Positions 1-8,499 of a stretch of 14,509 bases of DNA are shown here, piece by piece (position 1 is the stretch's first letter; every line of letters starts with the position of its first letter). A program made the position numbers and the translations under genes. The stretch spans positions 1-14,509 of the forward strand of contig CAZZCP010000065.1 of NCBI GenBank assembly GCA_964653235.1. The letters are read 5' to 3'. The DNA is from CAZZCP01 sp964653235. Its GTDB lineage: Bacteria > Bdellovibrionota > Bdellovibrionia > Bdellovibrionales > UBA840. The notes beneath the pieces are model-generated. The model saw only the letters and a program-made list of their open reading frames with translations. It made no database searches and had not been told where the DNA came from.

Positions 1-3000
1 ACTTGGCAAGCACCTAAATTTGGATAAGTTCCATCCGGACAAACACATGTAGTAGCTCCTCCACTCCAACCAGTAAAACCTCCAAGATCGACACAATTCA
101 CAGAACAAGAACCAGATGCTCCAGGAAAGTCACAAGTTCCGCTTGTAGAACTTCCAGTTAGAATATTATTTGTAATCCTACACGCAGTCTGACCAGAACC
201 AAACACAAAATCAGAGCTACATTCTAAATCGCAAGAGGCGATAGTATTAGAGCCACTTAAAGTCCCATCCCAACATGTTCTCGTTTCTGCTACAGAAGAG
301 CAATTCTGGGCACGACTCGCAGAATAAGCAACTACACTTAAATTATGAGCAATCGTACCCCAAGGGGATACATTACAATTATTAGGAGCACGAGTTTGAG
401 TGCAAGACTGTGAATTTGCTGGCATAGCAGCATCAGGAGCTGTGTGATCATAGCCAGTTACTGTTGGTGTTCTAGTTTGAGTTCCCGGACGACTACAAGT
501 AGTAACATTGCAAGTCCACAAACCTGATCCCGTACATGCACCCCAAGCCGGATTCGTCCAACCTGCAATATAACTTGCCGTGGTCTCACTCGTTGCTTGT
601 GGGCTGTGGCATACATCAAAACTACAAGTTTCTGTTCTAGTCCTGGTACAATTGCTCGAATTGCAAGACCAAGCAGACCATGATCCATAAGAATAAGGAC
701 CATAAGATTCGCAAGTTACCCCTGATCCTGGATTGGTATCAATATAACCCGAAATACAGCTGCAATCATTTATAGAATCTGAGCCCGAAGGAGAAGTCGA
801 ATTTGCCGGACAAGCATCGCGACCTGCAGAGCCGTCTCCAGTGCCGTCACAATAATAATTGGCCGTACAAGATGTACAATTGTCGGTAGAGGATTCCCAA
901 TAACCTGGAATACAAGAAGTCACATTTCCATTACTTGCATTACATTGAGCTTGTGAGCTAAAGGGTCCTCCGCTAAATGTCGCTGCATCAGCTTGGGCAT
1001 CTATATCTGAAGGCTGACAGTTGTTGCAAGTTGCACTTGAGGTCGCATTGTTTGCACTGCTCCATTGATTTGCCCCGCAAGCCGTTCGACTCAAAGTTCC
1101 GGTACAATAATAACCCGCACCACAATTTTCACAGGCTAGGTCACCATCAGCTTGGTAGTATCCCGGCTGACAAGAGGTGGTGCTGGCAATGGGGCAAGTT
1201 GCACTTGTGCCCGGCCCGGCATAGGTAGAAGCATCGGCATTTGCAGCATGATTGCTGCAGTTGCTGCAAGAGGATGCGCCAGCCGCTGACCACTCATCTG
1301 CGGCACAAGAATTACAGGCAGTTAAATTATTGTTGTTCGGGGCAAAGCTTCCTNNNNNNNNNNCAATCGGCAGTCGCTGAGGCTCCAGCTGTTTGTTTGT
1401 AATAGCCGCCGTTGCATCGATAGTTGTACTGACAATTCGTCGAATTGCTGCCTGCAGTCGCCCAAGATTGAATCGAACCATTCGTTGGCGAGTTGCTACA
1501 AGCCCCCTCACAATTGGCAGTGGTTGAAGTGTTTCCAGGGGCTCCATAACGACCTGGGCTGCAAGCATTTTGTGTGTTCTCCCAATTGGAGTAATAACCA
1601 CCGCTAACTGGCAAACAACTTCCTGCTAAATACTGCCCAACAGGGCAACGGCAATCACTCCACTCATTATGATTTGCAGCACTCCAAACCATTTCACTAG
1701 GATCGGTGATTCTTCCGCCAGGGCATATACTACATACAGAGTCACCGGCAAGAGAATAGGTATTGCCGGTACATTGCTGCTGCAGACTTGGACTGGCACC
1801 ATCGCAAAAATAGCCCGCAGTACAGAGATCACAAGAAACATCAGAGTTATCATAGTATCCAGGAATGCAACTATCGATTAGAATCGGACAATTGTTGGAG
1901 GTCAAAGCCGTACTTGGAGCATAACTTTCTGCATCGACTTCGGGATCAGGATGAGTATTGGTGCATGAATCACAAGTGCTTTGCCCACTTTGATCTTGAT
2001 ACTGCCCCGTTAGACAAGCAATCGGCGCCCCCACACCTACAGGGCAGTAATTGCCTTGAGGGCAAGTTTGAATATCATTGGGCTCATCACTGCCATCACA
2101 ATAATTGCCCGCAGTACAAACACTACAAGAATCAAAGCCCGTTACATAGTAATTGGTCGAACAACTGATCGGATCAATACGGCAGTCATTGGCATCATTT
2201 TCAACTTCTGCAGGATCATACTGCCAACTCACAATAAAAGGATTTGTTGGACCATTTGAGCAGGCAATGCATGTGCTTTGCCCGGTTAAATTTTGATACT
2301 CACCCTGACCACAATCAATCGGATTGGCAGTTCCTGCAGGACAACGGTGGCCAACAGGACAAGCCCCAAAACATTGATCATCAAGATAATTGCCAAGCGG
2401 ACCAAACCGCCCCGGAGCGCATAGGTGTTGATTGTTTGCATCGGGACTATTCGCAGCACTGGTGTTGCCGGTATCTCGGCCTGGTGAATATCGACCAGGG
2501 TCAGTGCTTAAGGCACCAAGACTTACCACCAATCCCCAGTAGCCACCAAGTGCCAAGCAGTCATTGATGTTGTCTGCCTCAAGTCCGCTTCCGCCCGTAG
2601 TTCGGTTGGCAGCGCAAGCAACACGATTGCCGGCCTCGCCATGAGCATTGCCCAAACAGTAATGCGAGCTGCCGCATGCTAAGATCGGATTGCCCCCTGC
2701 CGTTGTGTAGTAGCCCGGGTTAGGCACACAGGCGGCAAGCCATACACCTCCGGCAGAGCTGTTCGAGTTAGAAGGACATGCAATACAACTTGCCGTATCA
2801 AGATAAAAGTTGGCATTGCAATCATAAGTACAATTGTCGGCACCTGAGCCGCTTCCGGTATAGCTCGAATTGGCAGGAGCATTGGTGCAAGAAAACACAT
2901 TGTTGTCATTCACAGGAGAATACTCACCTACGCCCGCAGCTGTACAAGCTGAACTGCTCGGCGATGGACTTGATGTATTTGGCACAGCCGCATTGCATGA

Positions 3001-5379
3001 ATGATAGTCTGCTGCGCCCAAACAATCGGTCGGCTCATCATGGTCTGTCACGGCCCCGCCAAGAGTTGCTGAGTTTGCCGGGCAAGCGTATTGACTGTTG
3101 TCTCCTGCAGGTGACCAGTGGTTAGCAAGTGCAATGCTGCAACCACCGCCTGGATCATAGTAACCTGCACCGCAAATACAATCACTCACATCATCGTGCG
3201 AACTAGCCAAGCCATCATTGGGCGTATCACTTGCCGGATAGCCAGTGCAATCGAGAATATCGGCGCTGGTTCCACCCGTAATATCAATATAGCCGCGGGT
3301 TGGAACCACACAAGTGTTTTGCCCAGGATCGTCTTGATAAGTACCAGCGCTACAAAGAGTACAACTGGTATCAAGATTGGAGGTCGAGGTAAAACTTCCA
3401 GGAGCACATGGTGCGCAAGTTCCGCTATTATCAAATTGTCCCGCAGGACATTCAACAGAAACATTTAAACTTGCAATCGATGACCAGTTACCGGCGCTAT
3501 CTCTTGCTTGAATGTAAAACACATGCGCGCCCAGTGACAATGTTGGTGCAAGATGAGAAAAACCGGCAACCGCAGTTGCACCCGAAGTGAGATCACTGTC
3601 ATCCCATTTTAAACGAAAGTTACCATCATCTCCTCCCCCACTGACCCAGTTGATGGTAGGAGTAATGCTCGTCACTGTAACAGCGGGCAAACCACCTTCT
3701 ACCACTGGCGGATTCGGAGCGGTAAGATCAATATCATAGCTATGCCCTGTGCTTGCTGAGGTATTTCCAGCATTGTCGGTTGCGCGTATGTGAAAGCTGT
3801 ATGAGCCTGCAACATGTGCCGGATTGATGGTGTGAGGAGATGTACAAGTAAACCAAGTACTTTCATTGTCGGTAGAGCATTCCATACTTGCAATCCCACT
3901 TGGATTGGTACTGGATGAATCATCTGCACTAAACTCAAAGGTCGGTGTGGTATCACTCAAAGGAGTTGTTAAACCCGCGGCATTGAGAGGCAAGACATCA
4001 AAAGCAATCACTGGGTCGTCGGTATCAACATCAAAGCTTTCAGACACGATAGGGCTGAGATTGTCTCCAAGGTCTCTTGAGCGAAGCTCTAGAATGTAGC
4101 TCCCGTCTGCAATCGAAGATAAGCTAAAAGGACTAGAGCATGCGCCCCACCCCCCTGCATTCACTTGGCACTCGATATCTTTGACCCCCTCTGTATCTGT
4201 GCAAGTAAAGCTAAAACTTGGCGAGGTATTATTGGTAAAGACAAGATCTGGAGTGATCGGGCTGCAACTTGGCAGATTGGTATCGGGATCAATCGTCCAA
4301 TTGTGAGTATAACTGGCAAGATTGCCAGCCATATCGACCACCTCAAGGCGAAAGTTATGTGCGCCAATCGATAAGGGGTAGAAGAATTGAAAAGAAGTGC
4401 AGTCATAAAAGGGAGCTCCATCTATGCTACATCGTATGATGTCAATGCCGCTTGCTGCATCTGCTTCTGTCCAAACAAAATTGGCTCGAAGATCAAAAGT
4501 AGGATCGCTCGGTGCGCCCAAAATAGTAATGCTGGGTAGACTGCGATCAACAGTAAAGGTGAAATCTGTAGGCGTAGTGCTTTGATTGCCAACACCATCT
4601 ATCGGTATCAGACGAACAATATAATCATTGCCATCGGTAAAACTACCTGGACAGTCTAATGCATCAAACTGAATGCTGGTGCCCGAAACCTCTCGCTGCG
4701 GACAAATATCAGTGCTGTCTCCTGCATCACGAACAACAATCAAATATGTTTCTGCCTTAGGCAATTCATCCCAATCAATAGAAGGGTTTCCAGGCCCTAA
4801 GAAATTGTCATAGTTATTATCTGCTCCATCGGAGCGAACTTGAACATTGCTAACGCTGCCGCTTGGTGGAACCGTATCAAATTCAATTAAAATCGCATCG
4901 GGATCACTCTCAGGAGTTTTAAGTCCACTCTTGAATGCCCGAATTTCAAAATTCACGCTCGTTACAGGATTGCCCGTATATGAGCTTGGGGCATTCCAAG
5001 TAAATGTTCCATCTGCACAAGTATCATCAACAAAGCCAGTTCGTGACCAAGAATTACTAATACTATCACGCCATTCTAGGTACTCAGTTCGACCAGCAGA
5101 ACAAGTACCTACCAAACTAGGGGTAGTGACATTGGTCGAAAACGGAAAACCGCTGTTGGTGGTAATCACCGGAGCAGGCACCTTCGGCATTTCATAATCA
5201 ATCGCAACTTCAATGGATTCACTTCTGCCGCCAGCACCGCTCATACTTTTGACCAAGAAGACGATCTCTCGTGATTCTAAAGGATTGGGAACGGCATATT
5301 CAAATCGAAAACGACCTTGACGGCACTCACCTACAATCGAACCACTACCCGGCTGCATAGAAGTTGAACTCGATCTCAA
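1..5379 (-). CDS. Giant modular Cys-rich surface/secreted protein (partial, C-terminus off window)
   Basis: Product not recognised as a named protein, but its architecture is clear. From the TTG at 5379, residues 1 to about 642 are tandem Ig/FN3-like modules ending in phrases such as D-N-A-G-N and Y-D-I-D. From about 3453 leftward come many Cys-rich modules of the C-P-A-G-x-F / G-T-Y-Q-x-x-x-G-Q-x-x-C type, as in ephrin-receptor-like (GCC2/GCC3) repeats. From about 720 to 240 there are thrombospondin-type-1-like segments (W-S-A-W-S-C, C-T-R-T-R-T-E-T-C). The frame seems to stop at 1327 only because the N gap has an arbitrary length: the other frame (codons ending at 3 modulo 3) is open from 1352 to base 3 and continues the same Cys-rich pattern. 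The visible protein is therefore about 1,790 residues. The TTG start has no Shine-Dalgarno and lies mid-domain, so the true start is probably upstream (see 5401-5616). A role as adhesin or surface protein is inferred. Confidence 0.85.
1354..1363. other. Assembly gap (10 N)
   Basis: Ten N characters, the usual placeholder for a scaffold join of unknown length. The coding frame on the right (ending ...T-A-D-TG) and on the left (G-S-F-A-P-N-N-N-N-L) fit together only if the true number of missing bases is a multiple of three. The real gap is therefore not 10 bases. Confidence 0.95.
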
Positions 5380-5400
5380 CTCACGATACCTTGCCCCAAG

Positions 5401-5616
5401 TTAATTGGTTCTTACCGCAATGGCATTTGCATCTTTGGGACAGATACCATCAACGATGATTCGTACGTCATTCAAGGCAGATTCTGAAATTTGGTGGGAT
5501 TCGTATTCCGGTTTATTGACCCCAATTTGATCTTCAATATTGGGCATACATGCAAGCAAGAAAAAGATGCATGTAAATACAAGAATAGAATAGAGTTTCT
5601 GAATTACGGACCACAG
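5401..5616 (-). CDS. Lipoprotein signal and first half-domain, cut from the giant gene by an in-frame TAA
   Basis: This 71-codon open stretch is in the same frame as the giant ORF and ends at TAA 5401-5403, only seven codons before that ORF's TTG. It encodes a hydrophobic segment ending in the lipobox F-F-L-L-A-C-M, with a Lys before it, typical of a signal peptidase II leader. It then runs through D-G-I-C-P-K-D to V-R-T-N-stop. The half-domain matches the module repeated right after it in the giant protein (G-T-C-S-A-G ... C-x-x-G-x-F), with its second Cys (G-E-C) beyond the stop. I infer that this is the true N-terminus of the giant protein, interrupted by a nonsense codon or base error. 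No ATG, GTG or TTG start is available upstream; CTG at 5616 gives a sensible 22-residue leader but is unproven. Confidence 0.6.
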   Translation of the reverse strand: MWSVIQKLYSILVFTCIFFLLACMPNIEDQIGVNKPEYESHQISESALNDVRIIVDGICPKDANAIAVRTN

Positions 5617-5740
5617 TCTATTTATCGGTTAAAACTATAAGATTACTGAGAAAAAATGAAAACAAAGCCCTCTAATTGCGCAAAATGTATTTTATTAAAA
5701 CATTTTTTAGGTCGTATTGAAAAAAAACTTCAAGATTGTA
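5617..5740. other. AT-rich intergenic region upstream of the giant lipoprotein gene
   Basis: About 120 bases with many A and T runs. It should hold the promoter of the minus-strand lipoprotein gene, but I see no convincing -35/-10 pair and no Shine-Dalgarno. A weak A/T-only inverted repeat (TTGAA ... TTCAA around 5719-5735) follows the gene ending at 5741. It lacks the G+C stem of a normal intrinsic terminator. Confidence 0.3.
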
Positions 5741-6127
5741 TCAATTTGCTTCGCTTGAATTGAGTGTTCTATTTAAAATATCAATGGTTTCAGCTATGAG
5801 ATGATCTTTAGATACATCCCAAACTAAATTTCTTTGATACTCAAATTTAAAATGTCTTTGAATCAAAAATAAATTAGCTCTTACACGCCAATCAGGGCTA
5901 TCTGGCGAGCTATTGCGTTTTTGAAAAACAATATCAAAAAAATGATGCAAGAACTGATATTGCGCTTCTTGCAATGCAATCAAATCTTCAGTTCGATTTG
6001 GCCTTAATGCCATTTCTTTTTTTATTTCTCCTAAAGCTAATATCGAACGAAGCGCCTCTTTCATTAAAGTTCTTCCAGAGGGAATATCAAAACTCTGTGG
6101 CAAAAGGCTTTGCCACAATGAAAGCAA
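5741..6127 (-). CDS. Hypothetical protein; C-terminal part of a gene split by TAG
   Basis: Function unknown. The segment is mainly helical and charged, with aromatic-rich stretches (Q-F-L-H-H-F-F-D-I-V-F, H-F-K-F-E-Y) and no signal peptide or recognised motif. Its apparent start is a TTG with no Shine-Dalgarno; an internal ATG lies at 6064. The frame is identical to that of the ORF just upstream (6143-6391), and codons stay open right up to that ORF's TAG stop, with only five codons between the TAG and the TTG. The simplest reading is that 6391-5741 is one gene for an exported protein of about 215 residues, interrupted once. Alternatively these are two separate small genes. It is the last gene before the giant lipoprotein on the minus strand. 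Confidence 0.5.
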   Translation of the reverse strand: MLSLWQSLLPQSFDIPSGRTLMKEALRSILALGEIKKEMALRPNRTEDLIALQEAQYQFLHHFFDIVFQKRNSSPDSPDWRVRANLFLIQRHFKFEYQRNLVWDVSKDHLIAETIDILNRTLNSSEAN

Positions 6128-6142
6128 TTCTTTAAATCGAGG

Positions 6143-6391
6143 CTAACTTAAAACAAGGGCAGTCCCAGAGTCAGAATAACGAAGTGGACGTGAGGGTCTT
6201 ACGCCCGATAGGCGAATGGGTGTTCTTAAGAATTGTGAGTCTCTGTGCAATGCCTGCAATTGATCAACACTGTGAATCTGCATTTGACTTAAGGCTGCCA
6301 AGATAAAATATTGTTTACAATATGAATTTATAAAAGCATCGCTATTAATACTAAATAATAAAAAAAAGTAGAAAATGGCTTTTTTCACCAT
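6143..6391 (-). CDS. Hypothetical exported protein; N-terminal part of a gene split by TAG
   Basis: The ATG at 6391 (GTG at 6388 also possible) begins M-V-K-K followed by a hydrophobic run I-F-Y-F-F-L-L-F-S and then S-D-A-F, a plausible Sec signal peptide with cleavage near residue 19. The mature part is short and contains one Cys, a Q-rich helix-like stretch, and an Arg/Ser/Pro-rich end (residues about 58-72). It stops at TAG 6143-6145 in the same frame as the following ORF. No family is recognised. It lies 65 bases after the secreted-protein gene at 6457-7038, on the same strand, and could share its transcript. Confidence 0.55.
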   Translation of the reverse strand: MVKKAIFYFFLLFSINSDAFINSYCKQYFILAALSQMQIHSVDQLQALHRDSQFLRTPIRLSGVRPSRPLRYSDSGTALVLS

Positions 6392-6456
6392 GTGAACTTA
6401 ACAGCAATTGAGCCATTCACAAAGACACTCCCCCAAAAAATTCATGGGTTAAGAAA

Positions 6457-7038
6457 TTACTTCAAACCTACCTGAAAAGAATCTTTACGGCTGTCACACT
6501 TAAACACCAAAGACAACTCAATATTTTCTTTACGGTTACGAAAATTGATCTTTAATTCTCGATCTTTAGCCTGATAGACAGCCTGATTCGAAATACCTTG
6601 TGCTAAATTTTCATGATTCAAACGAATGGAGGTTTTTGTAGCAAATGCCTGACCGTTAGAAAGTGAGTGATCAAAGTTATAATCTCCCTCTGTGGCTTGC
6701 AACATTCCCTCTAAACGCAAATCTCTAGACACAGTATCTTGATATAGGTTTCCATTGACTAAATACGAATTTGGTTTCTGTGCTCGTTTTAATCGAGAAA
6801 CACAAAATGCAACTGAATTAGAAGCGATCGCCTTTGCCCAGTCAAAGCCCTGAGAGCGAATCGGTTCAATCGAATCTAGCTTTTTGAAATTTTTAGAGAT
6901 CAGTTGATTGCATTCTGCCAAAGTCTCTATCTTTGGATAATCCTCTAGAGTCTTAGAAATCTCCTCTACACCACAAACATCTTGGTAGGAAGCGGCTGCG
7001 GGCAATGCCCACAGTAGTAAAAATAAAAAATATCGCAT
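6457..7038 (-). CDS. Secreted hypothetical protein
   Basis: I choose the ATG at 7038, not the upstream in-frame starts (to 7089), because GGAG at 7044-7047 lies five bases before it and because it begins a textbook signal peptide: M-R-Y, then F-L-F-L-L-L-W-A-L-P, then A-A-A-S with cleavage near residue 17. The 193-residue product keeps four Cys after cleavage (in D-V-C-G, A-E-C-N, F-C-V-S, F-K-C-D), which could form two disulfides in the periplasm. The C-terminal half alternates polar and hydrophobic residues and may be beta-rich. No family is recognised. The short 65-base gap to the next gene suggests an operon with 6143-6391. Confidence 0.75.
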   Translation of the reverse strand: MRYFLFLLLWALPAAASYQDVCGVEEISKTLEDYPKIETLAECNQLISKNFKKLDSIEPIRSQGFDWAKAIASNSVAFCVSRLKRAQKPNSYLVNGNLYQDTVSRDLRLEGMLQATEGDYNFDHSLSNGQAFATKTSIRLNHENLAQGISNQAVYQAKDRELKINFRNRKENIELSLVFKCDSRKDSFQVGLK

Positions 7039-7043
7039 ACGTG

Positions 7044-7047
7044 CTCC
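7044..7047 (-). promoter_or_regulatory. Shine-Dalgarno deciding the start at 7038
   Basis: GGAG on the minus strand, five bases before ATG 7038. The alternative upstream starts have no comparable site and would put charged residues before the signal peptide. Confidence 0.6.
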
Positions 7048-7165
7048 AGTCATGACATTTTTTGATTTCAATGGGACAAAAAAAGTCACTAATTGTTTAT
7101 GAAATCAGCGATTCAAGTGCTGTATTTCATTTCGCAATATGTTAGAGCAAATGCAGTGCCAACTC

Positions 7166-7344
7166 TTAGCTGCTCCCTTTTGTTTCACTTCGGACGTCCG
7201 TCCGATAGCAAATAAGTATCTAAAATATTTCATGTATCTTGTCCGAGATGGCTCAAAATTGAAGACATTTTCGGACAAGCATTCTAAGTGATCGAAAATG
7301 CAATTGTATGTTGGGAAAAAAGAGAAATAAAAGGGAGCAGCTAA
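7166..7344. mobile_element. 179-bp MITE-like element, copy 1
   Basis: The element is bounded by perfect 16-bp terminal inverted repeats (TTAGCTGCTCCCTTTT and its complement). The inverted similarity continues imperfectly for about 25 bases. It carries no ORF. Inside are a 7-bp hairpin TCGGACG-TC-CGTCCGA (7190-7205) and a spaced 8-bp inverted pair TTGTCCGA/TCGGACAA (7239-7246 and 7271-7278). The 171-bp core differs from copy 2 at seven positions, about 96 percent identity, in the same orientation. No target duplication is visible around this copy. Its right end lies five bases from the stop codon of the response regulator gene. Confidence 0.85.
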
Positions 7345-7349
7345 AAGGA

Positions 7350-7736
7350 TTAGGCTGTGCGCTTAAAATCAAAGATATCCATGCATTCTTGAACCACTTT
7401 CAGAATATCAATGGGTTTATAAAAAACTTGCACATTGGGAGTTTTTAAATTGTCAAGTTCACCCAATGCACCTGTTACAATGGCAAACTTTTGATTGGGG
7501 TTCATAAACATCAAATCTCGAATCAAATTGGTGCCATTTTTATTGGGCATAAACTGGTCGGTTATAATCAGATCTGCATCCGGCTGTTGTATATAGTCTG
7601 TTAAAGCATCATCTGCTTCGGAATAAGAAACCACATCATATTTTCTAGAGAGTTTTGTGCAGTAGACCTCTCTCAAATCGGGATCATCTTCGATGAGTAG
7701 TATTTTAAAACGTTTATTCGACTTCATGAGTCCCAA
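7350..7736 (-). CDS. Single-domain response regulator (CheY-like receiver)
   Basis: A 128-residue receiver domain with no output domain. The acidic pair E-D-D is at 16-18, the phospho-acceptor is D60 in L-I-I-T-D-Q-F-M-P, the switch Thr is T88 in I-V-T-G-A, and the conserved Lys is K107 in F-Y-K-P-I-D. All catalytic positions are present, so it should be phosphorylated. It would act by binding a partner or as a phosphorelay step, since it has no DNA-binding region. The start is TTG 7736 (AGAGG six bases upstream) or ATG 7727. No sensor kinase lies nearby. The gene sits between two copies of a 179-bp mobile element; only 44 bases separate its start from copy 2, so its promoter is probably inside or beyond that element. 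Confidence 0.9.
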   Translation of the reverse strand: MGLMKSNKRFKILLIEDDPDLREVYCTKLSRKYDVVSYSEADDALTDYIQQPDADLIITDQFMPNKNGTNLIRDLMFMNPNQKFAIVTGALGELDNLKTPNVQVFYKPIDILKVVQECMDIFDFKRTA

Positions 7737-7771
7737 AATTCACCTCTGAATTTCTTCGGTAAATTGGTCTT

Positions 7772-7780
7772 TGAACTTAA
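7772..7780. repeat. Left 9-bp target-site duplication of MITE copy 2
   Basis: TGAACTTAA directly abuts the outer end (TAAACTGCTCCC) of element copy 2. The same nine bases recur directly after its other end at 7960-7968. Confidence 0.85.
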
Positions 7781-7959
7781 TAAACTGCTCCCTTTTGTTT
7801 CACTTCGGACGTCCGTCCGATAGCAAATAAGTATCTAAAATATTTCATGTATCCTGTCCGAGATAGCTCAAAATTTAAGGCATTTTCGGACAAGCATTCT
7901 AAGTGATCAAAAATGCAATTGAATATTGGGAAAAAAGAGAAATAAAAGGGAGCAGCTTA
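7781..7959. mobile_element. 179-bp MITE-like element, copy 2, with 9-bp target duplication
   Basis: It starts TAAACTGCTCCCTTTT and ends with the near-complement AAAAGGGAGCAGCTTA, with one mismatch in 16. Length and orientation are the same as copy 1, and the core (7785-7955) is about 96 percent identical. It carries the same internal TCGGAC-type inverted repeats and no ORF. It is flanked by perfect 9-bp direct repeats TGAACTTAA, the mark of cut-and-paste or similar insertion. The intact target duplication suggests it is the more recent insertion. It lies immediately upstream of the response regulator gene. Confidence 0.9.
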
Positions 7960-7968
7960 TGAACTTAA
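7960..7968. repeat. Right 9-bp target-site duplication of MITE copy 2
   Basis: TGAACTTAA, identical to 7772-7780 and directly adjacent to the terminal TTA of the element. Confidence 0.85.
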
Positions 7969-8031
7969 ACAAGGCTTGAATTCGTTTTGAAGCTGTTGGC
8001 GAAATAAAAGAATATTAGATAAAGTAATTAT

Positions 8032-8499
8032 ATGAGATACACAAAATCAATTTTATTAAAAGATACGGCAGAAAAAATTCGAAACAGCTCACATTATCAA
8101 TGGGGGCATATGGGTTCTTGCAATTGCGGGCACCTGTTTCAAGTTGCAACAGGCTTGGCAAAGGCAGATATTCATAAACTGGCTATGGAGAAAGCTGGAG
8201 ACTGGCGAGACAAAATCGACAATCACTGTGATACAAGTGGCTACCGGGTAGATCGATTGATTACTGAAATGATTGCACTTGGCTTTACATTGACCGAGCT
8301 TGAAGAACTAGAGCGGCTAGAAAACAAAAAAGTTTTAGGTTTTCTAGGCCGACCTGCGATGAAACACAATGACCCCAATGATGTTGCCCTTTATTTAGAA
8401 GCATGGGCTGAGCTTGAGGCAAAAAACGAAACCGAGCAAGCCTTAGAGCCTGCTCTAGTTTTAGAAATGCTTACTGATCGTCGTCTCCAGGAAAGTTAA
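8032..8499 (+). CDS. Conserved hypothetical protein with W-G-H-M-G-S-C-N-C-G motif
   Basis: A 155-residue soluble protein without signal peptide. The striking part is Y-Q-W-G-H-M-G-S-C-N-C-G-H-L at residues 22-35, with a third Cys at 66 (N-H-C-D-T-S-G-Y). From memory, similarly built hypothetical proteins (tryptophan-glycine stretch, CNCG, then a His/Cys and an acidic helical C-terminal half) occur in other bacteria; I cannot name a function. The Cys/His set could hold a metal or act in redox chemistry, which is inference. The second half is an acidic, Leu-rich helical region. The start ATG 8032 has only weak Shine-Dalgarno similarity. The 3' end overlaps the convergent gene by 29 bases. It lies just after mobile-element copy 2. 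Confidence 0.7.
   Translation: MRYTKSILLKDTAEKIRNSSHYQWGHMGSCNCGHLFQVATGLAKADIHKLAMEKAGDWRDKIDNHCDTSGYRVDRLITEMIALGFTLTELEELERLENKKVLGFLGRPAMKHNDPNDVALYLEAWAELEAKNETEQALEPALVLEMLTDRRLQES

Noticed and set aside
977..5197. Many plus-strand ORFs of 60-126 codons inside the giant gene
   Set aside because: They are shadows of the minus-strand Cys- and Ser-rich coding frame: no ribosome sites, odd His/Cys/Thr-rich composition and no family match.
7166..7959. CRISPR array
   Set aside because: Only two long repeats 615 bases apart, with a gene between them and terminal inverted repeats; not a repeat-spacer array.
7166..7968. Compound transposon carrying the response regulator
   Set aside because: The outer flanks (TGCCAACTC and TGAACTTAA) do not match, so there is no sign that the whole unit moved together; only copy 2 has its own duplication.
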